DNA of 64,000 nt from Albimonas marina (GTDB lineage: Bacteria; Pseudomonadota; Alphaproteobacteria; Rhodobacterales; Rhodobacteraceae): assembly GCF_029223255.1 (NCBI RefSeq), contig NZ_JARHUC010000001.1, positions 248,001 to 312,000 of the forward strand. The letters are read 5' to 3'. Shown one piece after another: positions 57,280 to 64,000 of the stretch. Each line of letters begins with the position of its first letter. Position 1 is the first letter of the stretch. A program made the translations under genes and the position numbers. Below the pieces are notes generated by a model. The model was not told the DNA's origin. It searched no databases and was given only the letters and a program-made list of their open reading frames with translations.

Positions 57280-57875
57280 CCGACCCCATCGTCCTCGCCT
57301 CCGCCAGTCCGGCGCGCGCCGAGATGCTGCGCGCCGCGGGCGTCGCCATCGAGGTCATGCCCGCCCGCGTCGACGAGGAGGAGATCAAGGCCGCCTTCCG
57401 CGCCGAGGGCGCGAGCGCGCGCGACCTCGCCGACGCGCTGGCCGAGATCAAGGCGAAGAAGATCTCTGCCCGCCTGCCCGGCGCGCTGGTGCTGGGCGCG
57501 GACCAGACCCTGGTGGCCGGGGATCTTTCGTTCGACAAACCCCGTGACCGGGCCGAGGCGCGCGAACAGCTGATGACGTTGCGGGGCCGCGTGCATCACC
57601 TGCACTCCGCCGCCGTCATCGCGCTGGACGGCGCGCCGATCTTCCGTCATGTCGGGACCGCACGCATGTCGATGCGTGCATTTTCCGAACGGTTCGTGGA
57701 TGACTACCTGGATCGGCTGGGCGATACCGTCATGACCACGGTCGGCGGCTATCACCTTGAGGGACTGGGCGCCCAGCTCTTCGCCCGCGTCGACGGCGAT
57801 CACTTCACGGTTCGGGGCCTGCCCTTGCTGGAGGTCCTGGGGTTCCTGCGCGCGAGGGGGCGGCTGATCGAATGA
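57276..57875 (+). CDS. maf: Maf-type nucleoside triphosphate pyrophosphatase
   Basis: A 199-residue house-cleaning pyrophosphatase that removes non-canonical or excess dTTP/UTP. Family motifs are visible: the opening VLASASPARAEMLRAAG and GADQTLV with the catalytic aspartate. Downstream there is KPRDRAEAREQLMTLRGRVHHLHSA, and GGYHLEGLGAQLF, which in canonical members reads GSYQ or GCYR-like. The YhdE and YceF subgroups differ in substrate, and I cannot decide between them. The start overlaps PPSR and the stop overlaps aroE (both ATGA). Confidence 0.92.
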   Translation: MTDPIVLASASPARAEMLRAAGVAIEVMPARVDEEEIKAAFRAEGASARDLADALAEIKAKKISARLPGALVLGADQTLVAGDLSFDKPRDRAEAREQLMTLRGRVHHLHSAAVIALDGAPIFRHVGTARMSMRAFSERFVDDYLDRLGDTVMTTVGGYHLEGLGAQLFARVDGDHFTVRGLPLLEVLGFLRARGRLIE

Positions 57876-58708
57876 GTGCGAACCGACTGCCCCTCGCAGG
57901 CGTTCTGGGCTGGCCGATCGCGCATTCGCGCTCGCCGCGGCTGCACCGCCACTGGCTCGGCCGCTACGGGATCGAGGGCGACTACATCACCCTCGGCGTC
58001 GAGCCGCGCGACTTCGAGGCCGCGTTCAAGGCCCTGCCGCTGCTGGGATTCCGTGGCGTGAACGTCACCATCCCCCACAAGGAGGCGGTGCTTCGGCTGG
58101 CGACCAAGGTCTCGGACCGCGCCGCCCTGATCGGGGCCGCGAACACGATCACCTTCCGCGAGGACGGCTCGGTCTACGCCGACAACACCGACGGCTACGG
58201 GTTCCTCGAGAACCTGCGCGCCGGGGCGCCGGGCTGGCGCGCCTCCGAGGGGCCGGCGCTGGTGCTGGGCGCGGGCGGCGCCGCGCGGGCGGTGATCTCG
58301 GCCCTGCTCTCGGACGGGGCGCCGGAGATCCGGCTCGCCAACCGCACCCGCTCGCGCGCCGACTTCCTGGCCGACCAGTTCGGCGGCCGGGTGAAGGTGG
58401 TCGACTGGCTGCATATCGAGGACGCGCTGGACGGCGTGGCGACCGTGGTCAACACCACCTCGCTGGGCATGACCGGCCAGCCGCCGCTGCAGATCTCGCT
58501 GAAGCGCGCGCCCAAGACCGCGCTCGTGAACGACATCGTCTATTCCCCCCTGATGACCCCCCTGCTGGAAGAGGCGCAGAGCCGCCGGATGCGCTGGGTC
58601 GACGGGATCGGGATGCTGCTTCATCAAGGCCGCCCGGGCTTCGAGGCCTGGTTCGGCGTCGCGCCCGAGGTCGACGCGGACCTGCGCGCGGCCGTTCTGG
58701 CGGACTGA
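57872..58708 (+). CDS. aroE: Shikimate dehydrogenase
   Basis: A 278-residue NADPH enzyme of aromatic amino-acid synthesis. Shikimate-binding segments GWPIAHSRSP (serines at the substrate carboxylate) and NVTIPHKE (catalytic lysine) are present, with GAANTI and DNTDGYGF (catalytic aspartate). The NADPH site is VLGAGGAARAVI. All catalytic residues are present. Its place in the PPSR-maf-aroE-coaE-dnaQ run is standard next to alphaproteobacterial origins. Confidence 0.96.
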   Translation: MSANRLPLAGVLGWPIAHSRSPRLHRHWLGRYGIEGDYITLGVEPRDFEAAFKALPLLGFRGVNVTIPHKEAVLRLATKVSDRAALIGAANTITFREDGSVYADNTDGYGFLENLRAGAPGWRASEGPALVLGAGGAARAVISALLSDGAPEIRLANRTRSRADFLADQFGGRVKVVDWLHIEDALDGVATVVNTTSLGMTGQPPLQISLKRAPKTALVNDIVYSPLMTPLLEEAQSRRMRWVDGIGMLLHQGRPGFEAWFGVAPEVDADLRAAVLAD

Positions 58709-58712
58709 GATT

Positions 58713-59315
58713 ATGAAACTGATCGCGCTCACCGGCTCCATTGGCATGGGCAAGAGCACCACGGCCAAGATGTTCGCCGACGAGGGCGTGCCGGTCTGGG
58801 ACGCCGACGCCGCGGTCGCGCGCGTCTACGGCCCCGGCGGCGCCGCGGCGCCGATGATCGCCGAGCTGCTGCCCCACGTGATCGCCGGCGCCGGCGAGGA
58901 GATGCACGTCGACCGCGCCGCCCTGCGCGCCGCCGTCACCGCCGACCCCACGCTGATCCCCAAGCTCGAGAAGATCGCCCACCCGCTCGTCGGGGTGGAC
59001 CGCGAGGAATTCCTCAAGCAGGCGCGGGCCGAGGGCCACGACCTCGCGCTCTGCGACATCCCCCTGCTGTTCGAGACCGGCGGCCAGAAGCGCTTCGACG
59101 CGGTCGTGGTGGTCACCGCCCCCGCCGAGGTGCAGCGGGCGCGGGTGCTGGAACGTCCCGGCATGACCGAGGCGACGTTCGAGACGATCCTCGCCAAGCA
59201 GACGCCGGATGCCGAGAAGCGCGCCCAGGCGGACTATATCGTGGACACCTCGCAAGGGCTGGACGCCGCCCGGGCCCAGGTGAAGGCGGCGCTGGCCAAG
59301 ATCCGGGAGAGCTGA
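58713..59315 (+). CDS. coaE: Dephospho-CoA kinase
   Basis: A 200-residue P-loop kinase for the last step of coenzyme A synthesis. The Walker A box GSIGMGKS is at 8-15, and the substrate segment VPVWDADAAVARVY and the DIPLLFETGGQKRFD lid region are typical. It begins four bases after aroE and is followed three bases later by dnaQ. Confidence 0.95.
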   Translation: MKLIALTGSIGMGKSTTAKMFADEGVPVWDADAAVARVYGPGGAAAPMIAELLPHVIAGAGEEMHVDRAALRAAVTADPTLIPKLEKIAHPLVGVDREEFLKQARAEGHDLALCDIPLLFETGGQKRFDAVVVVTAPAEVQRARVLERPGMTEATFETILAKQTPDAEKRAQADYIVDTSQGLDAARAQVKAALAKIRES

Positions 59316-59318
59316 GCC

Positions 59319-60023
59319 ATGCGCGAGCTGGTGATGGACACCGAGACCACCGGTTTCGAGCCGAAGGAAGGTCACCGCCTGGTCGAGCTGGGCGCGGTGG
59401 AGCTGTTCAACCACGTGCCCACCGGCCGCTTCTATCACCAGTACATCAACCCCGAGCGCGACGTGCCGATCGAGGCGTTCAACGTCCACGGCCTGTCGCA
59501 GGACTTCCTGTCGAAATACCCCACCTTCGACCGGGTGGTCGACGCGTTCCTGGAGTTCCTCGGCGACGCCAAGCTGGTGATCCACAACGCCGAATTCGAC
59601 ATGCGCTTCATCAACGCCGAGCTCGGCTGGCTGAAGCGCCCGCCCCTGCCGATGGATCGCGCCATCGACACGCTGGCCATCGCGCGCAAGCGCTATCCCG
59701 GCTCGCCCAACACGCTCGACGCGCTGTGCCGCCGCTTCGGGATCGACAACTCGGGCCGCGAGAAGCACGGGGCGCTGCTCGACTCCGAGCTTCTGGCCGA
59801 GGTCTATCTCGAGCTGATCGGCGGCCGGCAGCCGGATTTCGGGCTGGCGACGGCCTCGGGCGGCTCCGGCGCCAACGCGGCGGCGACCGGCGCGGGCTAC
59901 ACGCCCCCGCCGCGCCCGCGTCCCCTGCGCCCCCGGCTGACCGAGGCGGAGGCGAGCGCCCACGCCGCCTTCGTGGCCGAGATGGGCGACGCCGCCCTGT
60001 GGACGAAACTGTCCGGCGGCTGA
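59319..60023 (+). CDS. dnaQ: DNA polymerase III epsilon subunit (proofreading exonuclease)
   Basis: A 234-residue 3'-5' exonuclease of the DEDDh class. Exo I motif is DTETTGF with metal ligands Asp7 and Glu9. Exo II is HNAEFDMRFINAE, and the Exo III histidine/aspartate lie in GREKHGALLDSELLAEVYLEL. The C-terminal tail, proline-rich, is the alpha-subunit tether. It ends 16 bases before the stop of the convergent MHYT protein gene. Confidence 0.95.
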   Translation: MRELVMDTETTGFEPKEGHRLVELGAVELFNHVPTGRFYHQYINPERDVPIEAFNVHGLSQDFLSKYPTFDRVVDAFLEFLGDAKLVIHNAEFDMRFINAELGWLKRPPLPMDRAIDTLAIARKRYPGSPNTLDALCRRFGIDNSGREKHGALLDSELLAEVYLELIGGRQPDFGLATASGGSGANAAATGAGYTPPPRPRPLRPRLTEAEASAHAAFVAEMGDAALWTKLSGG

Positions 60024-60039
60024 CCGGCGACCTGTCCCG

Positions 60040-62097
60040 TCACCCGGCCGCGGCGTGGGGGATCGCGACGCCTTCCTGCGCGCGGATCAACGCCTCGGTC
60101 GCGGCCTGGTCGGCGGGGCGGCCGAACAGCCAGCCCTGGCTCGCCGCGCACCCCTCCTGCCGCAGGAAGGCGAGCTGCGCCTCGGTCTCCACCCCCTCGG
60201 CCAGCACCGGGATGCCGAGCGCCTCGCCCAGGATCAGGGTCGAGCGGACGATGGCCGCGGCCTGGCGATCCTCCGGCAGGTTGTGCACGAAGCTGCGGTC
60301 GATCTTGATCTTGTCGAAGGGGAACGCCTTCAGCGTGGCGAGCGAGGCGTAGCCGGTCCCGTAATCGTCCATCGCGATGCGCACCCCCGCCCGCTTGAGC
60401 GAAGCGATCACCCGCCCGGCGCGGGCATGGTCGTCGATCAGGCTCGCCTCGGTGATCTCCAGCTCCAGCCGTCCGGCGTCGAGCCCGCTGGCGAGCAGCG
60501 CGTCGAGCACCGTCTCGGCGAAGTCGGGACGGGCGAGCTGGCGCGGCGCCACGTTGACCGCGATGTGGATCGAGGCCGGCCAACCCGCCGCCACCCGGCA
60601 GGCGCGCCGCAGCGCCCAGTCGCCGATCTCGGCGATCAAGCCGGTCGCCTCGGCCAGCGGCACGAACTCGTCCGGCGGAACCAGGCCGCGCACCGGGTGG
60701 CGCCAGCGCAGCAGCGCCTCGAATCCTACGATCCGGCGGGTGGCGTTGTCGTTCTGCGGCTGGAAGAACAGCTCCAGCTGCTCGGTCTCCAGCGCGCTGC
60801 GAAGCTCCATCGTCAGGGCCGCCCGGCCGCGGCTCGCCTCGTCCATGCGCGCGTCGTAGACGAGGATCCGCTCCTCCCCCGCGGTCTTGGCGCGGTGCAT
60901 CGCAAGGTCGGCGCGGCCCAGCAGCGACTCGACGTCGGCGCCATGCTGGGGGGCGAGCGCCACGCCCAGGCTGGCCTCGACCGAGAGCTGGGCGCCGATC
61001 CAGTCGACCTCCCCCGTCATCGCCTGGTGCAACCGGCGGGCGAACGCCATCGCCTCGGGCTTCGCCGCGCCGACCTTGAGGGCCACGAACTCGTCCGCGC
61101 CGGCGCGCGCCAGGATCTCCCCGGGCTTCAGCCCGGCCGAGGCGCGCTCCGCCAGGATCCGCAGCAGGTGGTCGCCGGCGTCGAGCCCGTGCACGTCGTT
61201 GATCGGCTTGAAGCGGTCGAGATCGACGACCACCACCGCGATCCCGGCCTCCCGCGACGCGCCGGCGCGCAGCAGCCGGTCGAGCGAGCGGCGCAGGCTG
61301 GCGCGGTTGGGCAGGCCGGTCAGCGCGTCGTGCAGGGCCGCGTGGCTCATCCGCTCGCCATGTTCGCGGCGCCCGGCCTCGTCGATCATGTAGCTGCTCG
61401 CGCCGGTCAGCAGGATCGCGGCGGTGACCGCGAAGACCATCCCCGCGAGGATCGCGTCCGGGATCGTCGCCACCCCCTCGGGCGGCGCGTCGCCCAGCGG
61501 GATCACGGTCAGCGCGCCCATGGCGATGAAATGCGTGGCGCAGATCGCCAGCATGAAGACGACCCCGCCCCCGCACCAGCACAGTCGCGACATCGGCCGG
61601 GCGAAGCGGTTGGCCGCCGCCGCGCCCAGCAGCGGCCCCGCGAGGGCGGAGGCGATCACCAGGTCGCGGTCCCAGCTCAGCGTCGCGTCGATCCGCATCG
61701 AGGCCATGCCGAGGTAGTGCATCGCCACGATCCCCGCGCCCGTCAGCGCCCCGCCGAGCTCGGCCGCGACCGACCCGTGGGCGAGCCGCGCCAGGACCTG
61801 GCCCAGCAGCACGCCGCCCACGGCGACCGCCAGCGACAGCACGGTCAGCGTCGGATCGTAGCCGTGGGGGACGCCGGGATCGAAGCCCAGCATGGCGACG
61901 AAATGGGTGGTCCAGACCGTGGCCCCGCCGACGATCGCGGATTGCACCACGAACCACAGCGCGCGGGGTCCCCGCTCCCGCGGGACCATGCGGAACAGGC
62001 GCGCGGAAATCATCGAGCCGATCAGCGCCGTCAGCGCGGCGAGGCCCACCAGGCGCAGGTCATGGGCGTCCTGGACGCAGGAGAGGATGCGGATCAC
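60040..62097 (-). CDS. MHYT-GGDEF-EAL membrane sensor, likely c-di-GMP phosphodiesterase
   Basis: A 685-residue protein. The N-terminal MHYT membrane sensor (about 10-235) has three copies of the motif: THFVAML (64), MHYLGM (126) and THFIAM (188). These bind copper and are proposed to sense gases. A GGDEF domain follows (about 250-415) whose motif reads AGADEF at 332-337, so cyclase activity is doubtful. The EAL domain (about 430-675) keeps EAL (460-462), DDYGTGYASL, KIDRSF and AEGVET, so it should hydrolyse c-di-GMP. The start is GTG at 62097. Confidence 0.92.
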   Translation of the reverse strand: MIRILSCVQDAHDLRLVGLAALTALIGSMISARLFRMVPRERGPRALWFVVQSAIVGGATVWTTHFVAMLGFDPGVPHGYDPTLTVLSLAVAVGGVLLGQVLARLAHGSVAAELGGALTGAGIVAMHYLGMASMRIDATLSWDRDLVIASALAGPLLGAAAANRFARPMSRLCWCGGGVVFMLAICATHFIAMGALTVIPLGDAPPEGVATIPDAILAGMVFAVTAAILLTGASSYMIDEAGRREHGERMSHAALHDALTGLPNRASLRRSLDRLLRAGASREAGIAVVVVDLDRFKPINDVHGLDAGDHLLRILAERASAGLKPGEILARAGADEFVALKVGAAKPEAMAFARRLHQAMTGEVDWIGAQLSVEASLGVALAPQHGADVESLLGRADLAMHRAKTAGEERILVYDARMDEASRGRAALTMELRSALETEQLELFFQPQNDNATRRIVGFEALLRWRHPVRGLVPPDEFVPLAEATGLIAEIGDWALRRACRVAAGWPASIHIAVNVAPRQLARPDFAETVLDALLASGLDAGRLELEITEASLIDDHARAGRVIASLKRAGVRIAMDDYGTGYASLATLKAFPFDKIKIDRSFVHNLPEDRQAAAIVRSTLILGEALGIPVLAEGVETEAQLAFLRQEGCAASQGWLFGRPADQAATEALIRAQEGVAIPHAAAG

Positions 62098-62266
62098 GCG
62101 CGTTCCGTAGGTCTGGTCTGATCTCGGACCCGGAAGCTGGCACGATTCGCTTTATGGAGCGTTGCGCGGCGATGAAAGGCCCTCGCGCACGCGCTCGCCC
62201 GGACCGAGGCCGGGCGCGGCGAAAAGGGCGGCGCGCCGCCCTCTTCACGATCGCTTCAGTCCGCGC

Positions 62267-62755
62267 TCAGGCGGTGCCGACGGGCTGGCCGCCCTGGGCG
62301 GCCTGACGGCGCGCGACTTCCTGGCGGTAGATGCTGACGAAGTCGACCATGTCCAGCATCAGCGGCGGGTAGCCGCCGTCGCGGGTCACGTCGGCCACGA
62401 TGCGGCGCGCGAAGGGGAACAGCTGGCGCGGGCACTCGATCAGCAGCAGCGGGTGCAGATGCTCCTGCGGCACGTTCTTGATCAGGAACAGGCCGGCGTA
62501 GTCCAGCTCGGCGATGAACACCGTCTTCTCGCCCGCCTTCGAGGTGGCCGAGAGCTTCAGCGCGACCTCGTAGCGATCCTCGCCGCGCGGCTTGGCGTCG
62601 AGATTCACCGAGACCTGGATCTCGGGCTTGTCCTCGGGCAGGCCGCCGGCCTGGGCGGCGACGTTCTCGAACGACAGGTCCTTCACGTACTGGGACAGGA
62701 TCTGGACCTGCGGCGGCGTCTGCGGCTGCTGCGGCGGGGTCTGGGCGTCGGCCAT
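62267..62755 (-). CDS. secB: Protein-export chaperone SecB
   Basis: A 162-residue cytosolic tetrameric chaperone that keeps precursors unfolded and hands them to SecA. Conserved segments are ILSQYVKDLSFENV near the start, KPEIQVSVNLDAK, and the C-terminal LFPFARRIVADVTRDGGYPPLMLDMVDFVSIY. A glutamine/proline-rich extension begins the protein. Neighbouring fxsA is upstream on the same strand. Confidence 0.95.
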   Translation of the reverse strand: MADAQTPPQQPQTPPQVQILSQYVKDLSFENVAAQAGGLPEDKPEIQVSVNLDAKPRGEDRYEVALKLSATSKAGEKTVFIAELDYAGLFLIKNVPQEHLHPLLLIECPRQLFPFARRIVADVTRDGGYPPLMLDMVDFVSIYRQEVARRQAAQGGQPVGTA

Positions 62756-62864
62756 TGGCGCGGGCTCCGGGTGTTCCGTGGGTCGGACGGGCGAGAAATG
62801 ATCAGGGCCGAAGCGCTAGCATGCAGGCGTCCGGGCCGCAACGTGGCCCGGTCGCGTCGCGGCC

Positions 62865-63449
62865 TCAGGGCTCGCGCGTCCAGCCGCTGCCGCCCGCGGG
62901 GGGCGGGCCGCGACGCTCGCCAGGGCGGTCGGAGGCGTCGTCCTCGGCCGGCTCGTACTCTCCGTCGATCACATCTCCGCGGGCGCCGGGATGGGGCCGC
63001 CCGCCCGCGCCGCCGCGCGGACCGAAGGGATCGGCCCCGCCGGGGCCGGCGCCGAAGCCGCCCGAGCGGCTGGTCATCACCACCCGTCCGCTGCGCACCC
63101 CTGCCGCGAGGCGGGCGGCCCCCCAGCGGATCAGCGCCTCGCGCACGGGGGGCATCAGCAGCAGCACGCCGCAGGCGTCGGTGAAGAAGCCCGGCGTCAG
63201 CAGCAGGATGCCCGCCACCAGGATCATCGCCCCATGCGCGATGGGGCCGGTGGGGTCGCCGCCCTCGGAAAGGCTTTGCTGCAGGCGCATCATCGCGCCC
63301 CGGCCCTGCTTGCGCAGCAGCCAGCTGCCCAGCAGCGCGGTGCCGATCACCGTGGCCAGCGTCGGCCACAGGCCGATGGCCCCGCCCACCTGGATGAACA
63401 GGGCGATCTCGATGATCGGCACCACCGCGAGCAGGATGAACAGGGGCAT
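62865..63449 (-). CDS. fxsA: FxsA family membrane protein
   Basis: A 194-residue inner-membrane protein. The N-terminal half matches FxsA (LFILLAVVPIIEIALFIQVGGAIG, then GAMILVAGILLLTPGFFTDACGVLLLMPPVR), with several membrane segments. The C-terminal 80 residues are glycine/proline/acid-rich and probably cytoplasmic. In E. coli FxsA lowers phage T7 exclusion by F plasmid, but its normal role is unknown. It is divergent from the Tim44-like gene across an 18-bp-arm inverted repeat. Confidence 0.9.
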   Translation of the reverse strand: MPLFILLAVVPIIEIALFIQVGGAIGLWPTLATVIGTALLGSWLLRKQGRGAMMRLQQSLSEGGDPTGPIAHGAMILVAGILLLTPGFFTDACGVLLLMPPVREALIRWGAARLAAGVRSGRVVMTSRSGGFGAGPGGADPFGPRGGAGGRPHPGARGDVIDGEYEPAEDDASDRPGERRGPPPAGGSGWTREP

Positions 63450-63520
63450 GTCGGCGGCTCTCCTCCGTCGAGATCTGGGTCGGGGTCCGGGCCGGATCTC
63501 CGGCGGCGTCGGTCATGCGC

Positions 63521-63610
63521 GGCCCCTGTCCAACGGGCCGACCAGGCGCCGGCGCCCGCCGCGCGCATTGCGCGGCAGGGTCGCAGGCGTCTGCCCGTTG
63601 GACAGGGGCC
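63521..63610. repeat. Long perfect inverted repeat between fxsA and the Tim44-like gene
   Basis: GGCCCCTGTCCAACGGGC (63521-63538) and its exact reverse complement (63593-63610) are 18-bp arms around a 54-base spacer. The spacer itself can pair further: CGACC with GGGTCG-like bases, and GCCGCGC with GCGCGGC near its centre. The whole forms a roughly 90-base hairpin. It lies in the divergent control region, so it may be an operator pair or a small structured RNA. No U-tract follows on either strand. Confidence 0.7.
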
Positions 63611-63694
63611 GTCGCTCACCTTACATAGGCAGGCGGAAGCGACCCCGCCACGCCTGCCGGCCTCCGGAACCGATCTCCGGGGGACGGCGCCTGC

Positions 63695-64000
63695 ATGAAG
63701 ATGCCCGAGATGGACGACATGACCCAGCTGATCATCCTCGCCGCCATCGCGATCTTCGTCCTGTGGCGGTTGAAGAGCGTGCTGGGAACGCGCACCGGCT
63801 ACGAGCGCACGCCCGGCGAGCGCCCCGAGCCCGCGCCGGCCCCCGCCCGCCGCAAGAGCGGATTCGAGGTGATCGAGGGCACCGCCAACGCCGAGGCGGC
63901 CATCGACGCCGACATCGCCCGCGTCGCCGACGTCGACGGCGAGACCGGCGAGGCCCTTCGCCGCATGGCCCGCGCCGAGCCCGGCTTCCGCCCCTCGGAG
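63695..64000 (+). CDS. Tim44-like domain protein, 3' end outside window
   Basis: First 102 codons of a protein with one N-terminal membrane anchor (LIILAAIAIFVLWRLKSVLGTRTGYE), then a proline-rich linker and the start of a helical domain (ANAEAAIDADIARVADVDGETGEALRRMA). It resembles the Tim44/TimA-like proteins that lie beside secB and fxsA in related genomes. Several in-frame ATGs (63695, 63701, 63710, 63719) are possible starts; I took the first. Predicted role in membrane protein handling is inference. Confidence 0.75.
   Translation, partial: MKMPEMDDMTQLIILAAIAIFVLWRLKSVLGTRTGYERTPGERPEPAPAPARRKSGFEVIEGTANAEAAIDADIARVADVDGETGEALRRMARAEPGFRPSE

Overview
The window is GC-rich, densely coding alphaproteobacterial chromosome. 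Its gene content and order point to the Rhodobacterales/Rhodobacteraceae. The markers are the hemE-hemJ-rho-mnmE-mnmG-rsmG-parA-parB run next to an oriC-like region, the secB/fxsA/Tim44 group, crotonyl-CoA carboxylase/reductase beside ethylmalonyl-CoA mutase, and LuxR/LuxI pairs. I see no rRNA, tRNA, CRISPR array, insertion sequence or phage gene. All identifications rest on reading the translated sequence and on remembered family features; no database search was run.

Layout. 1-10.6 kb: an amidase (cut by the window edge), a UbiH-type monooxygenase, an orphan receiver protein, a glutamine-synthetase-family ligase, a large OmpA-domain membrane protein with a coupled coiled-coil protein, then thrC, an M16 processing peptidase and a GNAT acetyltransferase. 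10.7-16.2 kb: a CDF metal exporter and two tandem luxR-luxI quorum-sensing modules separated by about 1.4 kb that holds one small gene and long GC-rich spacers. 17-22.4 kb: ethylmalonyl-CoA pathway genes ccrA and ecm transcribed divergently, then bluB behind a cobalamin riboswitch, and a SHOCT-domain protein. 22.6-27 kb: ilvD, a MATE transporter and two hotdog thioesterases. 27.2-36 kb: a MerR-type regulator followed by a beta-oxidation cluster (two acyl-CoA dehydrogenases, GST, thiolase, cupin, FadB). 36.2-43.2 kb: lolA, xthA, an OmpR-type regulator, ribA, an L,D-transpeptidase, a YggS protein, a porin and a lipoprotein.

43.3-64 kb is the origin-proximal housekeeping region: leuS-lptE-holA on the plus strand converge on the hemE-to-parB run on the minus strand. 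Two parS sites lie in rsmG and across the mnmG start codon. Between hemE and the PPSR/maf/aroE/coaE/dnaQ run is a gene-free segment of about 470 bp with a perfect DnaA box, several near matches, an AT-rich stretch and a consensus IHF site, which I call oriC. After it come a MHYT-GGDEF-EAL protein, secB, fxsA and the start of a Tim44-like gene.

The most interesting points are: (i) the tandem luxR-luxI duplication, each module with its own dissimilar palindromes; (ii) a GCGCAA-N5-TTGCGC dyad shared by the ccrA and ilvD upstream regions; (iii) a TTTACG-N4-CGTCAA-type dyad shared by the MerR regulator and the first beta-oxidation gene; (iv) a cobalamin riboswitch on bluB beside the B12-dependent mutase ecm; (v) a perfect 18-bp-arm inverted repeat between fxsA and the Tim44-like gene; (vi) the oriC/parS layout.
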